Below are positions 21,601 through 32,994 of a stretch of 64,000 nucleotides of DNA, piece after piece. Source of the DNA: Lineolata rhizophorae. Its lineage: Eukaryota > Ascomycota > Dothideomycetes > Lineolatales > Lineolataceae. The stretch spans positions 739,853 through 803,852 of the forward strand of contig MU001678.1 of the NCBI GenBank assembly GCA_010093515.1, given 5' to 3'. The notes under the pieces are model-generated. The model saw nothing but the letters and a program-made list of their open reading frames with translations. It did no database searches and was not told the origin of the DNA. A program made the position numbers and the translations under genes. Position 1 is the stretch's first letter, and each line of letters begins with the position of its first letter.

Positions 21601-24119
21601 GCTCAAACGGTTAGTCAATGGAATTTGTTGGGCAGGCAAGGGATCATGCCGATGGCGGCTTGGAGCACATACCTCCCTCGTTGGGTGTGAGCGGACTACG
21701 ATTGCCCGCGACGGGAAAGGTCGTTGAAGTGGAAACGCCTAACACGGGCGGCCCGGAAGACATCCTAGACTCGGTGGCTCGTTCGTGGAGTCATGGCTTA
21801 GTTTTGTGGGCCAGAAGCCGGTCCACGCCGTCCACCGGTATAGCGGCGTAGTCCCTGAGCCAGAAACCGCACGTCTACCCTCCCGTTTCCTTCCTCGCAT
21901 TGTGATGTTCTAGTTTGTACCGGACCTTGGTTTTTCGCTTAAATTTGCCGCCGAAATCTGCTCAGAAGCGGTTATTTGGTTGCGAAAGAGCGTAGGGCTA
22001 TGTGGGCGGGTGGACGACGGGTGGACGGCGGGCGACACGCTGGCGAAGTTCTAGTAGCGACCGCGAGCAGCAATAATGGCAACAACGCCTCGAGGCCATG
22101 CGAGAAGCTGCGAAATTTCGTGGATACTGTGACAAAGCGCATTTATCGAGCAGCACGGCGCAATAATCAAGAGCAGGACTACGGAGCAATGACGAGGTGG
22201 AAAGCGTGGCTGCGCAACATGGTGCCGGGTGGCGCAGTATGATCCGGGTGAGCCCTTGTCGGCGGCGACCCCGGAGTTTCGGGGCCTAGGGTCTCGCGAC
22301 CGGGGATACGGGTGCTGTGATTGGTACCAGGGCTTACATGGCGTCCGCCGTTCGCTATGATTGCGCGATGGTGTAGTGGTCGACGCCGTTAGCTTGGAAT
22401 AGGGGTACCAATCAGGAATTCTGTATCATCATGAGCAGCACTTAGATGGTTTCAAAATTCCTTGATACAGCATCTATGCTTATTAGAGGGGGTTTTATGG
22501 AAAGATTGGGTGGTTTGGTCTGTTTAACATGGACTTGCCGGCGTGAACCTCTCGGCGGGCGGGTCATCGCCGCTGGGCCAGACTTCACGGGTGACACTTG
22601 TTCGCCAAATCGGACACGGTGCACATGCTGCGTAATTAAGTTGTATGTGGTATAACTATTGCTCAATATTGACGTAAGCCCTCTAGTTTTAGTATCGTAG
22701 CTTTTAAGAAGGTAGAGAAAGGTTCACGATTGTTCCACATCGACATGGCCATGGCATGGCGCCGTCAAAAGAGCACTTGCATAAGAAAAAAATCCAAGGA
22801 TTAATATTAAGGTATTTGAAGCTTGTGGAAAAGGAAATGGTGCTGATGGCACCACCAGCCTTGGGTGGATGCCGAGGTGAACCGGCTACTCTGTGAGACA
22901 GTGCTGTAGTCGCTGGCGGTGTCTCCCGCAAAGAAACCATCGTAAAGAGTACCGAGACAGGCATTAAAATCAACGGAGTTTCATGATACTTCCGCGAAAT
23001 GTGCCACATCTGTATGAAAGAACGTCCAACACACACAGTGTTGATGGAGGCGGCCCAGGCTACGTCATGGATCTCGACCGTGGCATACAATTGTGCAGAC
23101 ATCACGAAAGATCGCTACCACCGATATCTTTTCTGCTCTAAGAAAATATTCATTGCGAACATATCATAATGCCGAACGTGTGCAAGAAACTTCAAGCGGC
23201 GTAGGGAAGGGAAGAGCTCTGCGATCTAGTTGCGTAGGCGGCGGTGTTGCCACGCCACCACGCCGCGGCCACGATGCTGGGCGCAAATTCCAACCCCACA
23301 TATACACTCTACAATTTATGAGTATAGCGATACTATGATGCCACCAATGTGGCGGGAAAAAATGCTCCGCCGGTGTCGGGTGCCAAGCAGCGTAGCCTGC
23401 GATCGCCACCGTGGTTGTGGCATCGGAACGAAGTCTGCAAGAATCATTCTTTGAAAGTATCATTGCTAATGCAGAAATCGCTGCCATTATTAGTAGGCAC
23501 TATCACTATTAGAATTTTCAACACCTCGACGACGAGATTCATCACCCTCGTGGTCACGAGGATCGTCACAGCTATGGCTACGAGGATCATCACCACCCCC
23601 ACGATCAGTAGTATAAGTGCCACACAACACCATAAGCATAAGCGTCACTACTACAGGCTGGGACTCCACACCGTATTGCATCAAGAACTTCATCACCATC
23701 ACATAGCCTACCAGCAGGTAAGCAGGTAAGCAGGTAAACACATTACCTTCAAGAACATCAACACCAAAAAGCAAACAATGATGAACCAAACAACAAATTT
23801 TTTTAAACTATCTAAGTATGTCTGAGGATTTAAGGAAGTTGATCATGATTATTAGCAAGATCAACTACACGAACCTCATTTTCATTCTAGCAACCACGAG
23901 ATAGGCTATATTAGTTAGACAATATAGCCCAATCAAGTGAAGCTCAACGATTGCAGGAAACTATCTAAACCACCATTATCCAACCCATCCGCCGTAGCCA
24001 ACCATTGTGGCGTCCGCCGTGGCCATCCTAACGGTAGAACGGGCTTACCGATCGACACCTATAAGCTGTAAGTGCAGAGCCACCCTCAAGGGCGAAAATT
24101 TGGAGTCAAGAAGAAAACT
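18641..24119. other. no intact gene recognised
   Basis: Numerous overlapping open frames on both strands without domain motifs, typical of GC-balanced repeat remnants. A nested inverted repeat lies at 22319-22413. Confidence 0.4.
22319..22413. repeat. 95-bp nested inverted repeat
   Basis: GATTGGTACC (22319-22328) is perfectly complementary to GGTACCAATC (22404-22413). Inside it, GGCGTC near 22339 pairs with GACGCC near 22383. Between them lies TGGTGTAGTGG, which resembles a tRNA A box, but no B box follows. Could be a small non-autonomous element or a tRNA-derived remnant. Confidence 0.45.
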
Positions 24120-24325
24120 TAGCCATATCCCATAAACCCCACCACCAGGCAACCTTGGTGTTGCTACTCCCCACGGAGAATTTGGAAACAGATTTTGGTT
24201 TGAATGCCCAGTGTGCCGCGCACAACAGGACTGAAACCTGCTGGTGGAATCCCCTTAAGGGAATTCCACCAGCCCCTATAGAACTATCAGCACCAGTACC
24301 CTGAAGAGGAGGAATGGGGGTGAAG
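24120..24325 (-). ncRNA. possible RNA gene behind a U2-like promoter
   Basis: The region immediately upstream (24326-24398) is clearly related to the U2 promoter at 47.8 kb, including the TATA element, GCCCAAACTTCC and a pyrimidine tract ending TCTTCTTCA. By alignment with U2 the transcript would begin near 24321, though the pyrimidine run is longer here. The first 90 nt contain a near-perfect 34-nt palindrome at 24240-24273 (11-bp arms GCTGGTGGAAT/ATTCCACCAGC around CCTTAAGG). None of the U1, U2, U4, U5, U6 or U3 core motifs is present. The 3' end shown is arbitrary. It could also be a promoter copied next to non-RNA sequence. Confidence 0.3.
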
Positions 24326-24371
24326 AAGAAAAGAAAAAAAAAAAGGAAGTTTGGGCGCGACCTTGGGGGGG

Positions 24372-24398
24372 TTTTTATACCTTTAGGGAAGAAGTTTC
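24372..24398 (-). promoter_or_regulatory. TATA-linked snRNA-type promoter element
   Basis: Minus-strand reading: GAAACTTCTTC, CCT, AAAGG, TATAAAAA, then a C-run. Same blocks and spacing as at U2 (47843-47869) and at the 49.1-kb locus (49094-49119). Confidence 0.6.
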
Positions 24399-24420
24399 GC
24401 CGGGCCCCTGAGTAGTCAGC

Positions 24421-27400
24421 AGCGGTCTAGAAGGGGCGGGGGCACTGGCCCTCCGGAGGCAGCAATAGAGCGTGACGCTGAACTTCACGCTTCATTCACC
24501 AATGAGAGGGCTGCCCTGGGCGCGGTGACACGCTTTCGGGTCAGTACCGGTCAAACATCATGTCAGATGAAGTAGGAGCCTGCCCTGTGAGTCAGTAATC
24601 GGGCACGTGTAAGGGCGGCAAGGTGTTACAGGGGCTAAGTCGGCACATAGGTGATTGCAAAGATTGAGGCGTGGTGCTAGGCGAAGGTCTAGATGATTGT
24701 AGATGAGGCCACTGATGCCCCCGCGATTGGGGTGAACCACGGGTGATGATATTGATGCCCCCGCGATTGGCATGACTCAATTCAGCATGTTGCCTCGCCC
24801 ATGGCGGTGGGACAGGTCACCGGGGCCGACATAGTGTTGTAGACAGTTGCCAGCCGGTGAGGTAGCTTCACTGTTGGCGCGCCCCGGTACATATCATGTT
24901 GTTCTAGGAACGCATTGTGTTGTTGCCAATATTCCTCGACCATGGGCGAACCCGTGGCTGCAAACATGACGCCTTAGTTACGGGTGTCTATTCCAGCTTG
25001 TTCGCTATGGGCGGCGGAGTAGGCACCCGTGGCGACAGGAAAGCAGCGAAGCCTTGGTGTTGAGCGCAGTGGCCAAGGGCCAACACCATGACGTGCAACG
25101 CAAGAGCAATGTCCTTGATCTCATGTTCAAGGCGTATTGTAGTTTTTATCTAGAAATCAATTACTTTCGCCGCGACGAGGCAAAGGCCATGCAATTCGTG
25201 ACCCGACGCAGCTCGCAAAAGGGCCGAGCGGCGTTGCGGCGCCAATTCCGTAGCGGTATCGCAATGCGGACATCATCAGCTACACTAGATATAGTAGGGC
25301 TAGCATCACGAGCAGTAGGAGGAAACAACATATCAATTTGGCTACACGCTGGTTATTCCGCAAGACTCAGAGTTGAGCAGCAGTGCAGCCCCATCGGGGG
25401 CTTCACGAGGAACGAAGCAAAGACAAACACCTATCTCGCGTGCGGGCACTTGCGCCAACATAATTTCTACGCCTAGAGATACGATGGTGATAGATAGCAA
25501 CCCGGCATTCGCTTTGGACGGCAACTTTCTGTCCTTCGCTTCTACAGTGCTAAGTCTTTCCAACCACTTAATCATGAAAACGGCTAATTTCATCCTTGTG
25601 CAGAACTCAGCAGAGCGGCTATCGAGGCCCCATCACGAGAGCGTATAACCGTTGTCATAACTTCTTTTCTTCGCAATGATGTCGTAAACGGTCCCGTCTG
25701 TGTTCATATCGGTGTCAATAGTCTCAGGAATGTCGCCACAACTGCCATGAGTAGCGATTTCTGCTTCAAATTGCACCGGCAGCAAACCAGACAGCTGCTA
25801 AATATGGTAAGCTACACACGAGAACAATGACAGCGTTCTGGATTGCTTGCACCACAAAGCGCAAAACCTTAGCATGATATGGCAGCATCCTGAAGCGGAG
25901 CACGGCCAACATCGCCTTAGGCAACGCCATGGACACGTCACATCCAAACCTCTAGGTTCGTCCTGGCGTGACATTGTTTCATTGACACGGCGACTTTGAG
26001 AACTCATCTCGTATCTATCCATGGCGCATGCAAGACGCGTGAAGTGGAATCGTTACTAACAATCATGCCGTTTGCAGGGTTTACCATTCACGAGGACGTC
26101 AGCGTAACATCGAAAGCCTCCGAAATCCTTACGTCGATCGAACCTTTTCACCATGTCCTTGTGCTCCTATCCAGCAGAGATTTGACGGGAGGATCGCTCG
26201 AAACGCGTCATCTAGGCCGTCCGGCGTTCCTTGGTCTCACCAATCATACTATGAGAACTTTGAGGGAAGTGGACGACGAACCCCAAGGAGTGACACCAAG
26301 GACGGAAAGGGTAGGTCATATTGGCAAGTTTCGTCACGGGCTCTGACTTGGATAACTCCCTCAGGCGAAACGTGAAGACTACATTTCCGGCGTCCCAGAG
26401 AGGAAGTAAAGCTAGATACAATGCACCGTATCTCATGAGCAAGATACGCTCGCCTCCCACAACGAAGATTGCCTGCAACTAGCTAACTTGGCCAAAAGAT
26501 TGGCACAGTATCGCACCTTAGGTGCGGTGCGGCGGGCTAGGAACTATATATACGCTAACAATTATGCACACAGCAAAGCTGTTTCTTGCACGTGCGGATA
26601 ATGAAACACCCATCATGGCGGTAGGCTACATGTAAAGAGCGATAACAAAGAGCTACATTTATGCGGGAATCATGTGTAACGGCTTGAACTATAGGTTTGA
26701 AAGGTCAGTAGCGTCGTGTTGAACGAGGATGATATCCATTTCTCTATCTCCCTTTCCAAGTTATTGTTCGCGATGTTCAAATGTTTAACTCGCAGAAGCT
26801 AACGATTTCATGAGCATGAAATAATCTGATCTGCGCCGAGCACCGCACTCCGAACCGCAACCGCTTTTTCATACCGTACAACTTCTGTCAGATTGTCACG
26901 GCCTTTGCGCGTACGTCGTTGATACATGTCAAGCACAATTTAGAACGAAACCTTTGAGATACGCTCAGACCGTACGGAAGCAGGCTAATACACAACCTGA
27001 ATCTCGACTTGGGTGAATTCCTTTCTCGTGTGTGAACTTGAGCTGCTGCTTCTTTAACCTAAGTCCCAGGTGAGCGGACCGCGATGCAACCAATGAGTTT
27101 CTACTACGATTGGACGTCCCTTTCTACTGCCAGTTCTACCCTTCTTCCAATTTTGGGCGTGGCCCAATAGTGGCATAAATAAAGTGCAGTTATAGTAGCT
27201 TCGGATGATAAAACACAACAACGGCCATGGTAGACGAATCGGTCATGAGCAGGTCAATATGTCAATGGAAACAGACCACAAAGCAAGTGTTGAAGGGTAG
27301 GACAAAAAACCAAGGGATACACAACTGGATGTCAAGCAAACGGAATTGCTGGGTTGCCGTCCTGAAGGTCTGGGGCGACGGGGTCTTAGGCCACGAATCG

Positions 27401-28149
27401 CCGCGCCGTGGATGTGTGGACACCATGACCCTTGGAACGTCGCGGAGCTTATAATGCTACTCGACAGTTCTATTGGCGAACCTGAACCAGGTCAAAATTG
27501 GAGACTACTCGCTCATGCGATTGGATGATAAAGATTGGCTTCATTATTTGGCTTAGCGAGTTAGGAGGTTAACTGCTGGGGCTAGGTAATGGCCCAAGAC
27601 GCAAGCATGGCAAGAGCTATTTATGAGACGGTCGCTGCGACGCGAATACAGCACATTAGAAGTGATAGGATGGGATGCTTTTCGATAAGTATGAATGAGG
27701 TCTTTTCGTCGTCGTCTAGCATAGGCAGAGGAAGTACGAAGTCAGCTCTTTTGGTGTACGATCAAGCAAGAAGTTAGAAAGGCAAGGCTTTTCGAATCCC
27801 TTCTTACGGGATATCTACGGCCGTGTTTTTCTGCTTCTAGAAGCTAGGACGAAGGTTCGCAGCATCAACTATGGACTAAGCAACTCAACTAACATTTCGA
27901 CTTGTCATGTTGAATGATATTTCCTAATTACACAGTTCCCAACGTTCCTGTGGCCCCGTGTCATATCATTTCTGCTCGGCCCACAAGCTCTACTCCGTTA
28001 TCACCTCGTAACCACACAATATGCCGTACCCAAAGTGTCATATTGCCCAGGGAGTCCTCCCCACAGAGCTGTTCCATTTTTCATATAGATATTTTTTCTT
28101 CCAACAGCCAGTTTCATTGGCGGCTTCCAATCCTTGAATATCGACGGAT
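24421..28149. other. no gene recognised except a MITE-like fragment
   Basis: Open frames at 25054-25473 and 25316-25645 overlap in different registers and carry no motif that I recognise. The rest is unremarkable. Confidence 0.4.
26472..26560. mobile_element. truncated copy of the MITE-like element
   Basis: About 89 bp align to 6279-6366, from CCTGCAACTAGC to GCTAACA. The left terminal repeat is missing. The central hairpin is kept with compensatory change: CGCACC TTA GGTGCG (26512-26526), against CGCACT TT AGTGCG in the full copy. Confidence 0.6.
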
Positions 28150-29723
28150 TTAGAAGATGGCCTTTACATTCCAGCCAACCTTCATCACCCTCACAGAACC
28201 AAATGCTGCAATCCCAACAAAGTAGCATATGCCTGTGAACGCAGCCATGCCGTAGTAGTCACCACCACATGTCTCGATGAGCGCACCGGCAATAGGCAGG
28301 CCCGTCAATGTGCCCAAGCTGACCACACTGTATGCCGTGGCGTAGTATCTCCCGTATTCCTGCGTCTCGCAAAGCTGACCGACGCAAACTGGCGTCAAGC
28401 TGATATTGCTACCGGACGCAAAGCCAAAAGCAGCAGCGTAAACGATGACGAGGACGACGATAGCAGTGTCGAAGCGGTTAGACTCGTCCATAGAGAGGAT
28501 CGAGGCCGGCAGCCAGAGCCCCAGCGTAGTGACGGCGCACAGGAGGATGGCAAGAAGCATGAGGTTGAATCTGCCGAAGCGATCCGCGACGTAGCCAGGA
28601 AGCCAGCGGCCGAAGCACGAGCCTGCATTCAGGATGGCGATGAGCTGATAGGAAAAGGTCTCGCTGGTGGCGCCGGTCGACAGCATGTACGACGTCAGAT
28701 ATGAGATCGGAATAAACAGGCCCCACTCCATAAAGAATATGCCCGCCGTCGTGAGCGCCATGTCCGCGCGTGCGAAAATGCGAAAGTCTGGCATGACGGA
28801 CGAGCCTGGTTTGGGAGGAAGCCGCGAGCGCACTAGGGTGCAACACAGCACGCACAACACGGCGAGCACGAAGCCCAAGATGCGAGTTGCCCAACCAAAA
28901 CCGACTTTAGGGATCAACGACTGCAGCATCAGCGGGAAAATGGTGCCGCCAACGGAGCCCCCGGCGGCAGCGATGCCGGTCGCGTTGCCGCGCTTGCGAA
29001 GGAAGAAGTGGCATACAGCGGAGATGGCAGGGCTGAAGATGAGTGAGGTGCCGATGCCGTTGAGGATGCCGAAGCATAGCATGAATTGGTAATACTCTGG
29101 GGACGATTAGCATGTAAGGCAATGCGAAGGGAGAAGTGGGATGCTCACGTACCTGTACAAACTCCCAAGGTGAGAACTGACGTGCACAAACAAAAGCTAC
29201 CAGCTAAGAGCAGCAGACGAGGCCCGTAGGTATCGAAAACCGGGCCGATTTGGATGCCGCAAAAGAAGGTCAAGAAGATGTAAACGGAGAAGATCCACCC
29301 GACGGTACTCTCCTCGTAGCTTTCCAGTTGATGGGTCATGATGTACGCCTGGATAGGCCCAATGCAGTTGATGAGCCCAAACGCGGTCGTCATGCCACAG
29401 AAGGATCCGAAGACGACGAGCCATGCTTGCAGACCACCTTCCGGGTAGGTGTGCTCGCCCTCGGAAGTCTCGGGAACGGAGGATGTGTAATGATCCAAAC
29501 GATGGCCAACTGGTGGCTCATCCTTAGGGTCTTCAGCCGGCCCTTCGGACTTGATACTGCCAGCTTCCAAGGCGGACGGGGCAGTGCATTCTGAGGCAGT
29601 AAGGGTTTTGTCCGAGGTAGTGTATGGAGGGTAATGGGTCTTCTGAGAAGACAAAGATTGAATTCGCTCTTGGAGTTCGGGTTCAATTGGTCCTGGCTTG
29701 CTGCCTTTGTATGATCCGGTCAT
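28150..29723 (-). CDS. MFS transporter, monocarboxylate-porter-like
   Basis: Two exons: 29723-29153 and 29096-28150. The 56-bp intron runs GTACGT to CCCCAG with branch GCTAATC, in phase 1, and gives 505 residues. A cytoplasmic N-tail of about 90 residues ends at [15 protein letters not shown], the standard opening of fungal MCT-type (SLC16-like) MFS proteins. It is followed by about twelve hydrophobic segments, with [15 protein letters not shown] in TM1 and [15 protein letters not shown] in TM5. The central loop is FARADM and TM7 begins [13 protein letters not shown]. Relatives include Mch-type porters for monocarboxylates, riboflavin or other small acids. The substrate cannot be read from sequence. 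Location is likely the plasma membrane. Start context and length fit the family, and no defects are seen. Two identical palindromes lie just upstream. Confidence 0.92.
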
Positions 29724-29816
29724 CCGCCGAGGTCAGAATGAGATGTGTAGAAAAGACTTTCTTGTTTGTAACTGAAGATTAAATGCTTGATATCCAACAC
29801 AATAAACACCTCACCA

Positions 29817-29872
29817 CAACTAGTTGGTGAATTATTCGTCCATTGAAGAGGAAATTGAACAACAACTAGTTG
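29817..29872. promoter_or_regulatory. paired palindromic sites upstream of the MFS gene
   Basis: CAACTAGTTG occurs at 29817-29826 and 29863-29872, 46 bp apart and 94-149 bp upstream of the MFS start codon; both extend to ACAACTAGTTGGT. Two copies of a 10-bp palindrome in a promoter suggest a dimeric activator site. Confidence 0.4.
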
Positions 29873-30676
29873 GTAAAAGTGGGAGACCGGTGGGGTTAAA
29901 TAGTGCATTTTCCCCACTGCAATGTTAGTTGCTAAAGCATTCACTTGACTAAGGGAAGCCTAAAGCGGGAATTCCTTGCGAAAAGCCGTGTGGCTCATTA
30001 TTCGCGGCGGCAGGGAACTTCGGGGTTGTGGTGCCGAATGTCCGAGTCGGCCACCTCCGATAGCGGGCAGCGTGGGGTCCCATCGTCATTGGTTGAAGTC
30101 GCACATCTTGGCATCGGAACTCCTCGATTTTGAGTGCGTTCTCCCGAAAAGAATTGTCCTCTCGTACGTAATCGCGGCACAGTGCAGATTTTCTCAAAGG
30201 ATGACTTGCAATTGCCTACGTACATCGGCCGTAACACAGTTGTACATGCAACGGAACGCGGCGTCCTACGACGGAAATCCTCGCCTCAAGCATCATAGAT
30301 ACTTCGGAATCGAAGATTCATCTATCTTCTATCAACATTGCACAGCCCGTGCTGTTCACAATGCGGGATGGAGTTAAGCAACTCACATACTAACATGCAT
30401 GTTAAAGTGGGATAGGTTTGCGGAATCGGAGTAGCTTTTGCGATAATCGCGCGGAAAGGACTAGTGAAAACTACGGAGTAACGATTGGAAGGTATTCAGC
30501 TCCTGCGACAAGGACATGCCGGCGTACTGTCCGTAGCTATTCTGGGTTAGCCTGCGAGATATGCAGTGGTGATTTGACGATGACCATAGTTCTACCTGGT
30601 AGGAGCATGGCCCCACCCAGCGGAGCGCGTGAACGGCGCAGGTTGGCTTGCAGGTGCCACGCCATTCGCCTTAGCG
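29873..30676. other. intergenic
   Basis: Promoter side of the MFS gene and 3' flank of the glycosylase gene. Short open frames only. Confidence 0.5.
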
Positions 30677-31858
30677 CTACGCAGAAGAGCCTTCGCCAGT
30701 TTCGCCCTGTGCCTGTTCGGCGCGTCTGGCGGCCCGTCTTTCCTGAACCCAGTTTCCAAATGGCTTCCATATAGCCTCTTTTTCGGCGGGCTTCAACGAG
30801 GCTGACAACCCACTTGTGCTTGTCGCGACGAATACCCTGGCCCCTTCCCACGGTCCTTGTGATGATAGCTCCTCGCAAGCCTTGCCGTTTTCGTCTCGTT
30901 CTATGCCGGTGATCCTGCCCATGTTCTCCCTCTCATCCTGCCACCCGTATCTAAACTCATCTTTCCTGATAGCTCTCCCATGCTTCCACCTCCAAATGCT
31001 TTCCCAAATGGCCTTGCCGACGATACACACGGCTTCGGGCCTCCACTTCCGCACCTTGGCCTCTAGGATCGGTGTTCCGGCCGCCATCTCCTCCTTGGAC
31101 AGCTCCGCCACGTCGCGGCTAGGCCTGGCTACCAGGTTTGTATTGCCCAGCGCGTACAGCGCAGGGAGAGTACCGTCTTCCTCGGGCCGCAGTCGCCGGT
31201 CAGGCGTCAGTCCGGATGTGTGGAGCAGCTTCCAAAACATGTTCGATGGGTGTGCATATGCGTGACCGGCTGTCGCCGTGGCCACGCCGGGGTTAAAGCC
31301 GACGAAAATGGCGATCAAGCCTGGCGCAAAAATATCTTGTAGCTCGGCGAGGTGCGCATATTTGGAAGGGTCGGCATAGCGGCTCGGTTTCCGGTGTCGC
31401 TTCTGCTTCTTTGACGGAGAAGGTGAAGGGAATGCAGTCAGAGTATCGCTGCGTGATGAGGCTGGCGCAGTTGTCGTGGAAGTGGAAAGAGAAGACGGCG
31501 AGTCGGATGTTGTGAGCGAGGTTTTGATCCGTTGCCTCTGAGGGCTGGACTCTCGGAGACGCTTGGTGGATCTGGCCGATCCAGCTGGAAGTTGGGTATG
31601 TACAACGGGCTCCGATTTGGCGCTGGACCGCGTAGTTACGCGTCGTGGGGACAGTTCGGCATATTGGAACTGTTGAAGGCGCGTTTTGAGCCTGGATGTT
31701 GCCGCTATGCTCTGCTGTAAGTTGGGTTGCTCAGCCAACTCGTCGAGTACAAGACGGTTCTCGCCGTCGGAGCTCAGTGGTGCAGCCTTGCGTCCAGCCA
31801 TGCTCTTTCCGTTCACGATGATGCCACCGGGTATTCCCCTCGCTGCTTTCAGGGGCAT
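30677..31858 (-). CDS. G/T mismatch-specific thymine/uracil DNA glycosylase (TDG/MUG family)
   Basis: Single exon, 393 residues. The N-terminal 165 residues are Ser/Thr/Arg-rich and disordered, with a basic KKQKRHRKPSRY patch (150-161) likely to aid nuclear entry or DNA binding. The catalytic domain follows: LIAIFVGFNPGVATATAGHA (181-200) contains motif A of the TDG/MUG branch of uracil-DNA glycosylases. HPSNMFWKLLHTSGLT is the conserved next block, VCIVGKAIWESI lies near 278, and VFVATSTSGLSASLKP (342-357) is motif B. The enzyme removes thymine or uracil mispaired with guanine in base-excision repair; S. pombe Thp1 is the best-studied fungal relative. Asn in GFNPG is the catalytic-water residue known from MUG. 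An internal Met at residue 20 is an alternative start. No defect seen. Confidence 0.92.
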   Translation of the reverse strand: MPLKAARGIPGGIIVNGKSMAGRKAAPLSSDGENRLVLDELAEQPNLQQSIAATSRLKTRLQQFQYAELSPRRVTTRSSAKSEPVVHTQLPAGSARSTKRLRESSPQRQRIKTSLTTSDSPSSLSTSTTTAPASSRSDTLTAFPSPSPSKKQKRHRKPSRYADPSKYAHLAELQDIFAPGLIAIFVGFNPGVATATAGHAYAHPSNMFWKLLHTSGLTPDRRLRPEEDGTLPALYALGNTNLVARPSRDVAELSKEEMAAGTPILEAKVRKWRPEAVCIVGKAIWESIWRWKHGRAIRKDEFRYGWQDERENMGRITGIERDENGKACEELSSQGPWEGARVFVATSTSGLSASLKPAEKEAIWKPFGNWVQERRAARRAEQAQGETGEGSSA

Positions 31859-32794
31859 GTGCGAGCGGTTGATCGTATGACGAAGGGGATAATGTGGCTG
31901 CGCAGAAGGCCGCTCTTCCTCAGGCCGTGGTGATACGCAGGGTGGGTGGAGCTCTCTGCCCCTGGCAACGTTCCCGCGCTAGGGCCACTACGCGAGATCG
32001 CGTAAGTATTCGTCCAACGCCACTATGTCACCACTCCTGCTGCAACGGGACTGTCTTTGATGCTCAAAAACGTGTTTTGGTGCCATTCTGTTTACAAAGG
32101 GTTCCCCATTTTTTCGTACTCTGTGCGTAACTCGTAGTTGCTGGCCGGAACTCAAAATCTGGGGAAGTCCCAACAAGTGCGACTACGCAGCTATGATTCG
32201 ACACGCGGGTCATGAGCCTCAATTTATATGACACCGCTACCCACTTTGCACATTTCCAATTCGTCCTTGGCGTACTGTAGATCTCACAGGATAGCCGTTG
32301 CGATCTGGAGATCGTAGGAAGCAGCTTAATCTCGTGGTATCACACTCCAGACTGCAGGAAAACGGCTGCTGCGGTTTGCAGCGCTACTAAGTAGGTTCTC
32401 AACAGCTCTTGTCCTTCTCAAAACTAGAAGCCTGGCGCCTTCTTGCAGGAGCTTTCCTGTTGTATCCACGCCAATTCTGTGTGCACAACCGGTTCCCAGC
32501 CATTTGATGTATCCTTCCGTGACTTGGTGCAACTACATGGTTGCCCCAGCTGAGTTTTCGACCTGATCGTGCAACATTACGCAGTCAGACCCTTGAAAGA
32601 GCTTTGACATTTGACAACTTGGCACTGTGATCAAAATTGAGTCAAAGCTTAGCTAGGCAGGGCCAGGCACCTAAGGCAAGCTGTAGTATAAAGCTTGCGC
32701 TGCTGCCATTAGTTTGCGTTGCAGCTTTCACCATAGGCGTAGTTGTCTAGGCAGCACTAGTCGTGCCTTCCACAGTCCCGTGACTTTCTTGCCT
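31859..32794. other. intergenic
   Basis: Upstream regions of the glycosylase (-) and the secreted protein (+). Nothing else recognised. Confidence 0.5.
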
Positions 32795-32820
32795 AGATCT
32801 GCTCCCTAAGGGTATATAAA
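32795..32820 (+). promoter_or_regulatory. TATA box region of the secreted-protein gene
   Basis: CTGCTCCCTAAGG then GTATATAAA (TATA at 32813-32820), followed by a CT-rich leader (TTTCTTTCTGCCTCTCTC) and the ATG at 32995. The bases around TATA also resemble the 24.37-kb snRNA-type element, but the left block is not conserved. Confidence 0.6.
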
Positions 32821-32994
32821 GAGACTCAAATTTTCTTTCTGCCTCTCTCTTCTTTTCTTCAACCTCACCACACCATCTGGCGTCCTAGAGACTTGTCGAT
32901 TGTTGCAGCTCCTGCAGCACACACATCCTCTAAGCCTTCCAGCCACTTCAAGCTCTCTTCAAAAGTCTCACTACTTCACCTGCTTCTTGACGCC

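Noticed and set aside
22367-22400. tRNA-like A box TGGTGTAGTGG
   Set aside because: No B box or cloverleaf follows; kept only as part of the inverted repeat.
24120-24325. Assignment of the 24.3-kb locus to U5 or U3
   Set aside because: A TTCTCCGTGGGGAG stretch recalls the U5 3' stem and CTTCAGGG...TTCTATAG recalls U3 box A, but the U5 loop is absent and the U3 spacing is wrong.
25054-25645. Two overlapping open frames (140 and about 110 codons)
   Set aside because: Different registers over the same DNA, no recognisable family, no splice partners; probably repeat remnants.
5391-28149. CRISPR-like interpretation of the 47-bp spaced repeats
   Set aside because: Eukaryotic context, only three regularly spaced units, spacers not uniform afterwards.
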